Shown here: in pieces, positions 28,564 to 41,014 of the stretch
How positions within the stretch are numbered: the first letter of the stretch is position 1
Layout of the letters: the number at the start of each line of letters is the position of its first letter
Source of the DNA: Cladocopium goreaui
Lineage: Eukaryota > Sar > Dinophyceae > Suessiales > Symbiodiniaceae
DNA length: 64,000 nucleotides
Reading direction: 5' to 3'
Assembly (NCBI GenBank): GCA_947184155.2
Contig: CAMXCT020001679.1
Coordinates: 32,501-96,500, forward strand
Notes under the pieces: generated by a model
What the model was told of the DNA's origin: nothing
The model's input: only the letters and a program-made list of their open reading frames with translations
The model's database searches: none
Translations under genes and position numbers: made by a program

Positions 28564-28589
28564 GAAGTGCCCTTTTGGAATGATCGATC

Positions 28590-30472
28590 AATTTCTTCTC
28601 ACGATTTGATTTGAAGATGAATGCGAGACCCTGACTCTACTTGGTGTTGAACCTCAATCTTTGTTGGATCTTGGACTGTTGGTAGTTGATGAGAGCGGTG
28701 ATGTTGTATTTGGACAGGAAGAATTTGGTGTGACAGGTTTGCGATGAGATTCCTGAGTCCAAACTTTCGAGCTCTTCAAATCCAATGGTCTTACGCCAGA
28801 CGATGGAGGACAGCAGATTGAAATACCCGAAGTTGAACCTGGTGAGGAAATCCAAGCTCCAGAAGTTGAACTTCAAGCAGAACAGGAAATGTTGGTTATC
28901 AATGATGATTTGGTGGTGACACCCAGTTCCACCATGCAGCTCTTGCGTGATGCTTGCAGGTGGCTTGGTGTATGTGTCATTCGAACAAAAGCTGTCAGAA
29001 AGATCAACAATCAATGGGATGCTGAACTTATCCTTGGTCTTACTGATGGACCTTTGGACTTCTTCGGACACAAACCAGCGGTGAGAGCCAAACAGAAATT
29101 CATCGCTTTGAAGATCGATGAGGAAGCTGAAGCAGTTCGTGACCAAGTTCTTTCAGATGGGTACTCTGTTTCAGAAGCTCTTGACGCTGGTGATGTTGCT
29201 CAACAACATAGTTTGGCACAGGTGAATGCTTGGGAGAACGTTGGATTGGATGATGTTTCGGATACAGATGGACAACAAGTGATGTTTGAGCAAGGTGGGG
29301 CTGTGTCACCAAGCATGTTGAAAGCCCCAGTCACTCGGTCCTGTTGCAGACAGTGATGAAGATGTGGAGATTCCATCTGGTTCTTGCAAACATCCCTCCA
29401 GCACTCCTTTGAATGACGAGCGTGCCAAGATGCAAAAGATGGGTGACGATCCAGCTATTATCCCAAGAGCAAAGTGCCAAGTTTGAGAGCAAAGTGAATC
29501 AAGTGGCAGACATTGAGATTTGTCACAACGATGAGATGGATGAGTTCACAGGTGATTTGGAGAATTGTTTTCAATATCCTGACCTTGAGGATGAATACAT
29601 AGCACAACATGGTGAAGGAGAAGGCCCACCAGACGTGAGCCAAGAGCTTGATGAACGCGCAATCCTTGATGAGCTTGAGAAGTTACGCATGGAGGTCATC
29701 AGACCTGTTACCCTTTCTCCAGAAGAGACTGCAAAAGAAAACACAGTGGATACAACGTTGGTATTTGACTGGCGTTTCAGAGGCAATGCTTGGATCAGAA
29801 GGTGCCGAGTAGTGGCTCGAGAATAAAACTTCAGCCACTGATGAAAACAACTTTGCCCCTACATCAGCCTTTCTGCGAGGATGTTGCTGGTCTTTGCGTT
29901 GATTTACAACCTCTCGGTGACTTCACTTGACATTTCGGATGCATTTTTGATGGTGCCTCAAACAGATGAGATGTATGTTGAGATTTCTCAAGGTAAATCT
30001 GAGACTCATTGGCGTTTGCTTCGTTGTCTTCCAGGCCAACGAAATGGAGCATTAAAATGGCATCAACACTTTGCATCCATTTGTGAAAGCGCAGGATTGG
30101 TACCATTCCCTGGATCACCAACAGTGATGCGACACAAACAAGTTTGTCTTTGTGAACGTCCATGTGGACGACATTCTCCTAGCTGTTTGCCAGGTGATGT
30201 AGAATGGTCCAAAAGCACAATTGGAGCCACATTGAAGATGAAAGTCGATGGGCCCCATTTGCCGGCCAGTGAAGAGCAACTCATGTAGTTGAAAAAGAGG
30301 ATCACTATGAGAGGATGGAATCCTCATACAGCCAAATGCAATGTATGTTCCAAAGCTGGTTTCAATGATGAAGGTGAGCGCAAGACGCAAGAAGGGCCTC
30401 CCATACCATGCAACATTGGAGCTTACAGTGCTGGCAGCACTGAAACACCTGACTTCCCATCTTGATGGGACG
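28590..30472 (+). pseudogene. Copia element 2: decayed integrase-RT linker and RT
   Basis: Broken frames in order encode an acidic linker (28610-29340), another linker segment (29413-29750) that ends in an RT start with LVFDWRFRG and RRCRVVARE (to 29826), the RT core LDISDAFLMVPQ (29881 onward), and after a frameshift near 30130 a HVDDILLA-type catalytic box. Stops and shifts occur about every 400 bp. The sequence stops at 30472 where the large LTR element is inserted, and the RNase H continues at 42975. Confidence 0.85.
30468..30472. repeat. Target duplication GGACG, left copy
   Basis: GGACG recurs at 42970-42974 after the 3' LTR. Joining the flanks restores copia 2 between RT and RNase H. 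Confidence 0.88.
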
Positions 30473-32021
30473 TATGGAAATTTGACGCCCTATGGGAGCA
30501 CCCTTTGGGTAAGGGTGAAGCGACATGCCATTCATCGTGGTTGTATAGTTTTATGCACAGAAGATACGTGGAAGGCTACTACAAGAGTTCATCGCTTACA
30601 CATGACGCGAATGGCAGAGAACACTCTACTTGTTGCGGAAGGAATCTGTGTATTTGACCTAGAGGTTGGTCACAATATTCTATTAGTCTTTGGACTTATC
30701 ATTCTCTGACATCCTGAGATGTCATTGATCAGTGTTGACCTGAATGTAGCGTATTGAGCAGTTCTACATCTTATTCTGGATTCTACTTGAGTCTGGTACA
30801 GCTTATTGCTTGAGCTGAAGACACCTACATTGGTTCGACATTGAGATTTCCTATTGTGTCTTCGACACTGAGAAGTTTATTCTCTCCAAGTGATGAGAAC
30901 ACAGCTAGAAACTCTTGGAGAAGAGTTTAAGTTAGCTGGAAATATCTGATGGAGAGAACCTAGTATACTTTGAGTCTTGGACCTTGAGATGCATTGGCAT
31001 TGTGAGGACAATGGCCACATTTGCTCATCTTATTTGTCTGAGAGTTTTGTGATGAGATGTTTCGGTATTGTGAGGACAATACCTACATCATCGTCATCGT
31101 GACCTAGGATCATACACTTGATCGACTTTGGTTATCTCTATGAGGGCGACATTGTTTTGAGACGACTTTGGTCTACATTGTGGATTGGCTATTACAGTGG
31201 TCGAAAGACTTCAGCGATACAACTGTATTTGGCTGACCTACATTGACAATGTCGAACAGAACATTCTATTCTACATTAAGGTTTGAAGCTGTGAGATGCT
31301 ATCTCTATGTGGAAAGCTGATTTGGAGAAGGAACGTTGTGTTCTGACTATGTTTTGTATTCAGAAGAAGGTTGTACAGATACCTTGTGTGAATCACTTCG
31401 TTCTTGAGAAGTTAGCCAGCAAGCTGACTAATGAGCTGGTTATTCACGTTTGGATGAGAACCAGTTTGATTTGAGAACTTTTGGAAGTGTTTCGATGTTT
31501 TTGAATTCATCTAGTGAAATTGAGTTTTGTAGACTTGTAGCAGCTGGAATAGTTTCAACAGACCTTTCTTTGAAGAACTTGAGGTTTGTTAACTGGAAAC
31601 CTGGAATCGAGTTTACCAGTTGAGACATCGGCTCGAAGGACTGGTGTCAGAAGTTCATTTAATGAACAAGAGCTGCTGTGTCACTTAACTTGACATAAGA
31701 CAGACCTACAGAGGGATTACTTTTCCTCCTTTGCTTCTTGTTTTATCTTGTTTTGTTTGTTTGTTGTGTTTGTGTTTCCCTGTGACTGATCGTGTTGCGT
31801 CTGGAGCGAAAAGAAGAGGCTTGACGTCAGCATGTGGGAGTCGAGGGTGAAACAGTCTTCTTGACACGGTATTGCTTTAGTTTAATTAGGTTTGTGAATT
31901 TACGCTCTGCGCTTGTATTTGGTGTGCGTGGTTGACGTACGCGTCTGCCTGCGTAGTTCTGTAGGAATTTTGATGAAGCGTTAGATCTGACCGCAGATCT
32001 GTGCACGGCGCTTTTTTCACA
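30473..32021 (+). repeat. 5' LTR of the non-autonomous element
   Basis: It runs from TATGGAAATTTGACG to TTTTTTCACA and matches 41391-42969. A palindrome AGATCT-GACCGC-AGATCT lies near its 3' end. Compared with the 3' LTR it lacks 30 bases after about 31123. Confidence 0.92.
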
Positions 32022-32034
32022 TGGTAGCGGAGCT
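32022..32034 (+). promoter_or_regulatory. Primer binding site
   Basis: TGGTAGCGGAGCT starts at the base after the LTR, identical over 13 bases to the copia primer site at 5362. Confidence 0.85.
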
Positions 32035-32750
32035 CTACGGAGCTACCCACACCATTCTCCGCTGACCCTTGTTGCAGTGTACTAAGGACGCCATCTAAGG
32101 TGAAGCTGAGATCGTTTGTACTGAGCTCCTAGGTTTTCGCGAGATCTGTGTTGAGCTTGTACTAAGGTTCTGAAGTGATCACTAGGTTGGTACATTGCTG
32201 ATGTAAAGTCAAGGGCATCGAAGGGCTTGAGTAATCTTGATTTAGGTGATGTGTTTTGTTTCACTTCATTTTTGTGGCATGTTGGCTGTAAGGTCATTTG
32301 TTGAAGGTGACTTGTCAATTGATTGCCTGAAACGACATGTTTTCGAAATGATTGTGAGTATCTCGACAGGCTGAGGTTGGGAGTGAGTCCTGGAGACACA
32401 AGTGAGGTGTTTGGACAAGTGGAAGCTCCGACAACTTGCCTGGAGATGAGCATTGAGAATATCTCGACAGGCTGAGGTTGGGAGTAGTAGGTCCTGGAGA
32501 CACAAGTGAGGTGTTTGGACAAGTGAGAGCTCCGACAACTTGCCTGGAGATAAGCGGAGAGAAGTAGGTAAGATTGGTAGGTTGAAGCTGGGAGTAGGTC
32601 CTGGAGACACAAGTGAGGTGTTTGGACAATGAGGACTCCGACAACTGGCCTAGAAGTCTTTGAATGTAAAAGTTGAGAAACCACTGGATTGTGATTGGAA
32701 CCGAAGCGTTTAAGCTCAAGAAAAATATCGCCATTTGATCTGTACTAAGG
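32035..32750 (+). other. Leader with three imperfect tandem repeats
   Basis: A unit of about 100 bp (CTCGACAGGCTGAGG ... GGAGACACAAGTGAGG ... CTCCGACAACTTGCC) occurs three times at 32361-32650. It could be a packaging or recombination region. No ORF is supported. Confidence 0.7.
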
Positions 32751-33044
32751 ATGGACAATCGCCGCAACACCCAACCGTTACGGGAGGCAGTAGAAGACCA
32801 ACTCATTGGCTGGATTATCGGTTTAGAGAGGGTGACAAGTGTCTTGAGGCTGGTGCAGACTCTGATCGTTCTCTTGGAATGGCTTTTGCCGTTGCTGGAA
32901 GATGTTCGTTTGAGTGCGAACCAGCGAGACATCATAGCGATGTTCCGTGACCATCTCAGAGATTTGGAAGCCGAAATGCAGAGGCAGGCTTGTGAGATGC
33001 GTGAGCATATCTTAGGCAGATACCACAGGGCACTGCAAGGTTGA
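32751..33044 (+). CDS. Small helical ORF of the non-autonomous element
   Basis: ATG at 32751, 97 codons. The product has a hydrophobic helix (GLERVTSVLRLVQTLIVLLE) followed by an amphipathic helix with many Arg/Glu (DHLRDLEAEMQRQACEMREH). It may be a small membrane or oligomerising protein. Not recognised. Confidence 0.4.
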   Translation: MDNRRNTQPLREAVEDQLIGWIIGLERVTSVLRLVQTLIVLLEWLLPLLEDVRLSANQRDIIAMFRDHLRDLEAEMQRQACEMREHILGRYHRALQG

Positions 33045-35129
33045 AATACCTGTGACCCCAATGTTGTATGAGAGATGTGGTAGATATAGGCGATGGAGTT
33101 CCTGACAGTAGTGGTAAGCGTGAGAAAAATAGGTGAAAACGACCGAGTTGCGTTGCATGTGAGATTTGCATTTTTGTGTGAAAAGTTTGGTGACTTTGGC
33201 AAAGAAAGCCTGGAGAGTCACTAGAGAAAGTGTTGTGGTGACTTTGGCAAAGAGAGCCTGGAGAGTCACTAGGAAAGCTGGGTGATTTTGGCAAAGAGAG
33301 CCTGGAGAATCACTAGAAGCGTTGAAAGGAAATTAGAAAAGTATTATGAAAAAAAAAGGTTACATCTCGACAGGTTGGTCAGGTTGTAGTTGATCCTGGA
33401 CGCACGGAGTGCACAGTGCGTGGTGCTACTGAGCCTGGCGTCATGCCTGGAGATGGTAGTTAGAAAGAGAAACTTTGGCATGAGAACCTGGAGGGTCGAG
33501 TTTGCTTTGTCAGTGACCTTGGTTTATTTGCCACATTTGTGAGATAAAGATGTGAGTAGTTGAGCACCTGAGGTTCGATAGTGTGCAGGAACAGTGGGGC
33601 TTGACGGATGTTTGCACTGACTGGTGACCTTGAGACTGAAGCCTGAAGCAGTTCGGTTTTGCCTGGCAGTTTAGGTACTGGAGTGCTGAGAGAGAGAGAA
33701 ATAGGAACCGTCATGGCACTGAAGGCACAGTGGAACTTGGTGTTGAGGTTGTTGGTTGACAACGGACTGTGAGTAAGAATGGCCAGGGTGAACTTTGTTT
33801 GACTGTTTGGGAATGTTGGTTTTGATTCTCAGATGCATCAGGTAGTATTCATGGTTTTGAACTGCAGTTGTGCTTGCGTTTGATTGGAACATGTAGTGAG
33901 TCATTGGAGACGGCCTGTACTGTGTAGGAAGTGGAAACTGTTTTATGAGACTTGCAACGAAACAAGAAACTTTTATTGAGAATTTGTTTTTCATGTTTTT
34001 TGTATGGAACCTGCACAGTTGTTTAGGGTCGCAGGCAGGTCAGGTATGACTTACGTTGAGTGGATTGTTGCAGTTTGTTTTTGTGAAACCTGGAACGGAT
34101 GTAGTAGTAAAGACCGGGACAGATGCAGAGAAAGTACATTGAACCCTGAGACAGGCAGGTACTCTGGAGTTGTTGTCATACTGACTGAGCTTTGTGTGAA
34201 GATAACCTGAATGGCAGTTTTTCTCTTTTGGCTTAGAGCAGCTATACCGTAGCATATCTCTCGAAATGAATGGCTGAGTTTGGGGACATCTGCAAGTCAA
34301 TCTTGGCTGTGAAATGGACCTGATCATCTTTTCGATGATGATTGCCAGCGTCATTTGCCTACGTTGGGCGTGGCACTTTCTTTGGTAGTTTGCGAACAAG
34401 ATGGATTTGGTGTTGTTGACCCTGGAGGGTTTCCTTTGCGAACCTTGGGTCGTGTTGATTGGACATCTTGTACTACCAGACTTTGCAGAGTATCCTGAGA
34501 GATGAGTAGAACGGTAGTGTAGTTTTGCGTTGGCGTGTTGCTCAGAGTGAAAAGCAAAAGAGGGAATCTGGGATTTGAGATTTGCAATTGAATTGAAAGA
34601 GTTTTGACTTACAACAAAAGAAAGAAATGGGCTGGATGGCAGAGGCGCTGCATAGGTCCATAGGGAACTGGACGGCAGAGGCGACGAGACGATCTGCATA
34701 GGTTCCAAAAGGAAAGAAAGGTTGTAGGAAGTCAAAACGTGGACTAGATTGCAAGACGTTGCAAGGTTCACACATGAGCTGGGTTGCAGACGTGCATAGG
34801 CTCAGATAACAGATTAAGTCAGAAAGAAAGAGATAGGGAGCTGGACGGCAGAGGCGACGAGACGATCTGCATAGGTTCCATAAACGTGAAACTGACGTGA
34901 AATGAATGTAAATGTGACGTCAGTTCGGCGCTCGACATACTGTCCAAGTGGGAGACGAAGTATGGAGCTGTGTATTCTGTTGGACTTGACTTGACCTCTT
35001 GTTTGGACTTCTCATGCCTGTATAGGTTCCATTCCATTTTTGCTGTTTTACTATAAGACAACTTTGGCTCAGTGTTTTGCATTTCACCTGCCCTAACGAC
35101 CGCTTCGAGATCCTTTGGCATCAACGGCA
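33045..35129 (+). other. Internal region with short tandem repeats, no ORF
   Basis: Three 48-bp units with GACTTTGGCAAAGAGAGCC and CTGGAGAGTCACTAG lie at 33189-33316. A GACGGCAGAGGCGACGAGAC block occurs twice (34669 and 34842). Otherwise I see no coding support on either strand. Confidence 0.55.
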
Positions 35130-35504
35130 ATGGAATCCATTCGTCTTTGGTTGGCTCTGACTCCTAAGCAGTTTGAGGACTTGAACAATGGCAAGGAGAT
35201 CCAGCCTGACGAATATTCCAAACGGTTTGGGCTACGAAAAGACCCTGTGGCTGCCGTTGAGCGTGCGCAGTACTTCAATGATTGGACGCCAGAAGGTCCC
35301 AAAGGTGAGTTCTGTGCCAAGGATTATGTCCTGGTTGAGGTCGAATTGACCGCCATTGGCTATCTCCAGAAGGCCGAGGCGGGGATCCTTCTGAAGTACA
35401 AGCCCAACGAATATCGTTGGCAAGGCACTATGAAAGCTTTGGAATTCGACGAGAATGGCAACTTGTTGTACAAGTTTGCCGCGGACGCTCACAAGATCGT
35501 CTGA
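35130..35504 (+). CDS. Unrecognised 124-codon protein in the non-autonomous element
   Basis: The ATG at 35130 is the best start (the frame is open a little upstream). Product composition is that of a folded protein: MESIRLWLALTPKQFEDLN, then a Tyr/Lys-rich middle and an ALEFDENGNLLYKFAADA end. It lies in the same strand and element as the next ORF. It could be an element protein or a captured host gene. Intact in a recently inserted element. Confidence 0.55.
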   Translation: MESIRLWLALTPKQFEDLNNGKEIQPDEYSKRFGLRKDPVAAVERAQYFNDWTPEGPKGEFCAKDYVLVEVELTAIGYLQKAEAGILLKYKPNEYRWQGTMKALEFDENGNLLYKFAADAHKIV

Positions 35505-36194
35505 GTGGGCAGGTCTCCTCCCAATGCATAGGTTTTTGTAGTGGTTCCAGGCCGGGTGGTAGTGCTAGGCTTGGAAGCCGCCGACAGCTGCGAGGAGAAA
35601 TGCAAAAGCTGCGACGAAAGAGCTGTCAAGCTGAGATTGGAGTGGAATAACAATTTTGAGATGTCTTGGAAGTTTTTGATGACACGCCTATTGTCAATTT
35701 AGGAATCTAAAGGTTTTGGACGATTTCGGACTGAACAGAATTTGGACTTGTGAGACCGAGCTTGAGCAGTTTCGATATTAGCTGTCATGAGTTTTGCACT
35801 GTTTTCATTTTTGCTGCATGACATGTCTATGGGTTTTGTGCGCAGAAACCACTGTGATCTGTTTTGCAGTCATGTGAAGGGTTGAGCATGGATTGACAGT
35901 TGGATGTGAGTTTTTTTGCATGTTTGCATCGGTCTGCATTATTTTTGTTTTGTCTGAGACATTGAAGTTTGGTTGATCACATATTACCTGTCAAGATGTG
36001 CGGCACGCATCTTGGGGTAGTAGTGAGTGTGATCTTTGTCGGAAGTGTGGATCATCTGTTAAGGTGTGCGTCACACACCTTAGGGTGAGAAGAAGTGAGT
36101 TTGTAGTTTTGGTGAATGGTTGATCTTGATATCTGGTTGCATTGTCAATGCAAGTTGGAATGCAAGATTGGAATGTGAAGTTGGGACGCAGAGT
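35505..36194 (+). other. Spacer between the two ORFs
   Basis: T/G-rich, with two related 35-base hairpin blocks at 35992-36025 and 36062-36095 built around GTGTGCGGCACGCATCTTGG and GTGTGCGTCACACACCTTAG. No ORF. Confidence 0.5.
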
Positions 36195-37361
36195 ATGCCC
36201 AAGCTGTATCTTGGCCCGGGTCTCTCCCAACGGGTACATCAAGCTCTCACTCGACGTCTTGAGAGTTTTATGGCGGGTGCATCAATGGCAGGTAGCCCTG
36301 AGTTTCCTCTTTTGGAGAATCCGCCAGCTCATGGGCATGGAGAGACTGGGGAAGCTGCATCTGCTGCAGGATCTGAACAAGGCGATCAAGCAGTGGCTCA
36401 CCAAGAGGAAGGTAGCAAGTCGCCTTTGGAACGGCCAGGCGAGGATGAAGATCGATCCCGTTCGCCTAGGCTGAGGGTTCCAGAACCGGATCCCAACAAT
36501 CCAGCAGACCTCATGGCATCCTGCACCACCCTTGCCATCGGTGTTACTTCGATGATTGGAGCTTTGAAGAATTCCAGCAAGAAGTTGGAGATCCTTATCA
36601 ACAACTCTCAAACGCTCCAACATGATCTTTGCCGCAGCCTGGAGACCGTGGGCACCGCAGTGACGAATATGAGTCGAGCGGTGGAGTCATTGACGGCTGG
36701 GGTCAGTTATAACACTGGCAGAGTCGGAGCCGTTTGCGGCGAGTATCAAAAGTTGAAGAAACACTTAGAGTGGGCTCTTGACCGAAGTTTGAGTGAGATC
36801 ACCAAAGAAAGTACAAAGAGAAAATCCGAAAGTGGAAAGGAGATGAAAGAGGTGATGAATCAACTCTTCGAATCGATGGAGCGCCTGCAAGAAAACATGA
36901 GAGCAGTGGCTGACAGGTTGGAAGTCGTACAAGGCCCAGCAGGTCGAGAGAAAGAGGCCGAATTCGGCCCTCCAGTAGCTCCTACAGGGCCTGTTGTGGC
37001 TCCAACTACATCGGCCATGACGTCGGCGACCAATACGTCCCTTCCACATGGGATCTTGCCTCCTCCGGCAGTGCCTCCTATGAGGCCACCAATGGTGCCA
37101 ACACCACCGACGTTGCCTGTGGTGGTGTTCGCAGGGTACAGTCCTGCCAAGATGAGTGAGCAGCCGATGACATTTCCGGCGAACCTTGAGGTGCCGGCGG
37201 TCAAAACGCCCGCGTGCCAAGTCATCGACGAGGCTACGAGCACCTTGCGGTGTTGTTCGCCGACAACACGACACAATCCGGCAACCGGAACAGCCGCATT
37301 TGCGCCACTAGGATACGTCGTAATCAAAAATACTAGCGATTACCGACGTTTGTATCCTTAG
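36195..37361 (+). CDS. Gag-like coiled-coil protein of the non-autonomous element
   Basis: The frame is open from 36120; ATGs at 36195 and 36270 are the likeliest starts. The product has a Ser/Glu/Arg-rich disordered part, then a helical region of about 150 residues (from LMASCTTLAIGVTSMIG to ENMRAVADRLEVVQ) likely to form a coiled coil, then a Pro/Thr/Val-rich tail. No zinc knuckle or enzyme motif. Its order after the primer site and its composition resemble a gag or particle protein, but this is inference. It is intact, as expected for a young insertion. Confidence 0.6.
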   Translation: MPKLYLGPGLSQRVHQALTRRLESFMAGASMAGSPEFPLLENPPAHGHGETGEAASAAGSEQGDQAVAHQEEGSKSPLERPGEDEDRSRSPRLRVPEPDPNNPADLMASCTTLAIGVTSMIGALKNSSKKLEILINNSQTLQHDLCRSLETVGTAVTNMSRAVESLTAGVSYNTGRVGAVCGEYQKLKKHLEWALDRSLSEITKESTKRKSESGKEMKEVMNQLFESMERLQENMRAVADRLEVVQGPAGREKEAEFGPPVAPTGPVVAPTTSAMTSATNTSLPHGILPPPAVPPMRPPMVPTPPTLPVVVFAGYSPAKMSEQPMTFPANLEVPAVKTPACQVIDEATSTLRCCSPTTRHNPATGTAAFAPLGYVVIKNTSDYRRLYP

Positions 37362-38390
37362 GTATGGTGGTGTACCATGGAATTCGGAGGCACCCAAATG
37401 CACCTCTTGTGAAAGCGAGAGAATAGTTGGCTATCTTTTCTCCTTGGAGCGGTTTTAGCCAGCTCGAGGTTCACTCGTTTTGTGACAGGATGGTATGCTG
37501 TGGACATTTGTGCACATAGTGCAGCCTGAGTTCAGAGGCCGAGCGCGAGTTTAAAAGGTAGGGCTATGCTGATTGGAACAACTTGGAATTGAACTGTCTT
37601 GGGACAGAAATTCTGAGAGCATTGTGAAGCTTGCGTTGTGTCGAGAGTGAAAGCGGATGCTTTCCAGACATGTTTACATGTTGTCAGTAGGTTAAAGGTA
37701 TTTGAAGTTTTCATGGGTCTCTCAATGACGATGGCGAGAGCAACGTTCTTGAAGGCATTCAGAACTTGGAGTTGCTAACAGATCTGAGGGAGACATCATG
37801 AAGAAAGGTTGATGTTGTTTTGATTGGACTTGATGTTGTTGGACATGGTTTGAACTAGTATGTTCATGTCTTGATGTCTGCGTTCTCGTGTTCTGTTTTG
37901 GAGTTTACCCATGTATATGTGTTTCAGTAAGTTTGTCATGGCACATGATGAGAACCTGGGAAGAATCTCAGACGGAATCTGAGTCTAACTAATTGGAAAA
38001 TCTTCCGGGGGAATCTGATGCCATGATTGCAGACACATTACACTTTCATGTCATGATATGGACTTAAACAAGATATATCACACCTTCGAGATCATTAGGA
38101 TGGATCAGACGTTGAAAGGGGGATAGCGAGCATGGTGCCGATCTTAGCTAGTCTGAACCCTGACTGTGAACGATTTTCATTCAGAGCGTTTTGAATTCGT
38201 TGTGCAGTGACTGTGAACTTTACTTCACTTGCTTTGAATTTGAGATGGGTTGCATGAGTGATATTATTTCACTTTCGTTTTCTTTTCATACGCCTGCCTT
38301 GTACGCGAAGGTGCGGATTAGCTGAAACAGTTGGCCTTTGTTTTCGCGTTGACTCCGATCGTGTGACGTTAGGTTTCGTCTTGGGTCTCG
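37362..38390 (+). other. Non-coding stretch with a copia-LTR-like block
   Basis: The 37721-37800 block is closely similar to 14353-14440 of the copia LTR, including the paired stems. A purine run TTGAAAGGGGGATAG lies at 38114. No ORF. Confidence 0.6.
37721..37800 (+). repeat. Conserved stem-loop block shared with the copia LTR
   Basis: Keeps the AGCAAC/GTTGCT and TTCAGAAC stems seen in the copia LTR although the surrounding sequence differs. Confidence 0.7.
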
Positions 38391-40855
38391 TGTGTGTGTG
38401 TGTAACATCTGAATAGATGTAAAACTTCTTTTCTCTCTCTTTTTCTTCCTTTGTCCTCTCCCTTTCTAATTCTAAATTAAATTTAATGCAGGGGGGTGCA
38501 GAGCACAGTGGAGACTGCACCCAACGAAGCTATCCACTTGTGCTGGAAGCAGAGTCTGATCAACTCTGTGTACCTGCAAAATTTGGTTTCAACTGTTGAT
38601 CAAGCTGTACTTCATGTGACTCCTTTATTAATCTAACGATCTAGGCTGGTTTGCATGTTTCAGGATTCAGTTCCTGACGGATCATATAATGATCCATTCT
38701 TGTCTAGTGTGATTTCCATGGTGGCTCCGACATGGTGTCATGGAGCCATTTGAGGCAACCCTCTTCAGGGTGAGTGTTGACAGTCCTGAATTCTGAATTC
38801 ACACATTTTAATTTAGTAATTCGTTTAAGTAAAGTGCAACAGTCAGCCTTTCGGTTTTGCACCTCTTTCAAGAGTCCCGCTGCTCCTGCGGTCCCTTGTG
38901 AAACCTGTGGAATGCATTCCTTACAGAGTGAAGTCGTTCTGAACCGCCAGAAACTCCATTTTTATTGCTGTAGCCACTTTTGCAGCGTCATTGCATCATG
39001 TCACGACATTTGAATCAGGCAGGCACACGTCTTGCAGGTGTGGTGATTCTTTCTCTTGATGGTTGTCTGGTGAGGTTAAACATTTTGTGCATCTAATTCG
39101 ATGGAACTTGGAAGCTGTTTTATGCCATTGCGGCACGACTTGACCACGGTCCCGGTGCAGGGAGTAATCGCACGACATTTTAGGCATTTAGGGACTGAAT
39201 CCTGTTTATAATTAATTGTTTTGGTTTTCCTGTCGGTCATCAACTAGTCCCCCATTTGGTCCCTAATTCTCCCCGCGTGCCTCTCCGTAATGTGTCGTGG
39301 GGTTTAGGTGTGTGCGCTGTTTTTGTCAGGTCCGTTTCGCCGTGTAGGTTGGTTCCGGAGGTCCGTCTGTTCCCCTCCCCCCCCTGCGCTGTTTTTGGCC
39401 GTTTGCCCTTCGTGTGTCCGCTTTTTTCTTCCTCTTGCCTTTCAGGGTTGACCCGGCTCCGGCCGGGTGTGTGTGTGTAACATCTGAATAGATGTAAAAC
39501 TTCTTTTCTCTCTCTTTTTCTTCCTTTGTCCTCTCCCTTTCTAATTCTAAATTAAATTTAATGCAGGGGGGTGCAGAGCACAGTGGAGACTGCACCCAAC
39601 GAAGCTATCCACTTGTGCTGGAAGCAGAGTCTGATCAACTCTGTGTACCTGCAAAATTTGGTTTCAACTGTTGATCAAGCTGTACTTCATGTGACTCCTT
39701 TATTAATCTAACGATCTAGGCTGGTTTGCATGTTTCAGGATTCAGTTCCTGACGGATCATATAATGATCCATTCTTGTCTAGTGTGATTTCCATGGTGGC
39801 TCCGACATGGTGCCATGGAGCCATTTGAGGCAACCCTCTTCAGGGTGAGTGTTGGCAGTCCTGAATTCTGAATTCACACATTTTAATTTAGTAATTCGTT
39901 TAAGTAAAGTGCAACAGTCAGCCTTTCGGTTTTGCACCTCTTTCAAGAGTCCCGCTGCTCCTGCGGTCCCTTGTGAAACCTGTGGAATGCATTCCTTACA
40001 GAGTGAAGTCGTTCTGAACCGCCAGAAACTCCATTTTTATTGCTGTAGCCACTTTTGCAGCGTCATTGCATCATGTCACGACATTTGAATCAGGCAGGCA
40101 CACGTCTTGCAGGTGTGGTGATTCTTTCTCTTGATGGTTGTCTGGTGAGGTTAAACATTTTGTGCATCTAATTCGATGGAACTTGGAAGCTGTTTTATGC
40201 CATTGCGGCACGACTTGACCACGGTCCCGGTGCAGGGAATAATCGCACGACATTTTAGGCATTTAGGGACTGAATCCTGTTTATAATTACTTGTTTTGGT
40301 TTTGTCGGCATCAACTAGTCCCCCATTGGTCCCTAATTCTCCCCGCGTGCCTCTCCGTAATGTGTCGTGGGGTTTAGGTGTGTGCGCTGTTTTTGTCAGG
40401 TCCGTTTCGCCGTGTAGGTTGGTTCCGGAGGTCCGTCTGTTCCCCTCCCCCCCCTGCGCTGTTTTTGGCCGTTTGCCCTTCGTGTGTCCGCTTTTTTCTT
40501 CCTCTTGCCTTTCAGGGTTGACCCGGCTCCGGCCGGGTGTGTGTGTGTAACATCTGAATAGATGTAAAACTTCTTTTCTCTCTCTTTTTCTTCCTTTGTC
40601 CTCTCCCTTTCTAATTCTAAATTAAATTTAATGCAGGGGGGTGCAGAGCACAGTGGAGACTGCACCCAACGAAGCTATCCACTTGTGCTGGAAGCAGAGT
40701 CTGATCAACTCTGTGTACCTGCAAAATTTGGTTTCAACTGTTGATCAAGCTGTACTTCATGTGACTCCTTTATTAATCTAACGATCTAGGCTGGTTTGCA
40801 TGTTTCAGGATTCAGTTCCTGACGGATCATATAATGATCCATTCTTGTCTAGTGT
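38391..40855. repeat. Tandem array of a 1.07-kb unit (2.3 copies)
   Basis: Units begin GTGTGTGTAACATCTGAATAG and repeat at spacings of about 1075 and 1070 bp (38391, about 39466, about 40538). The third copy stops at 40855. The copies differ only at scattered positions. Each holds a pyrimidine tract followed by TTTAATGCAG and a C-run. ORFs of 60-89 codons recur in each copy but show no domain. Confidence 0.9.

Positions 40856-41014
<159 letters not shown>

Noticed and set aside
32315-33202. 295-codon minus-strand ORF in the LTR element
   Set aside because: It runs through the tandem-repeat leader and gives repeated peptides tied to the DNA repeats; no domain.
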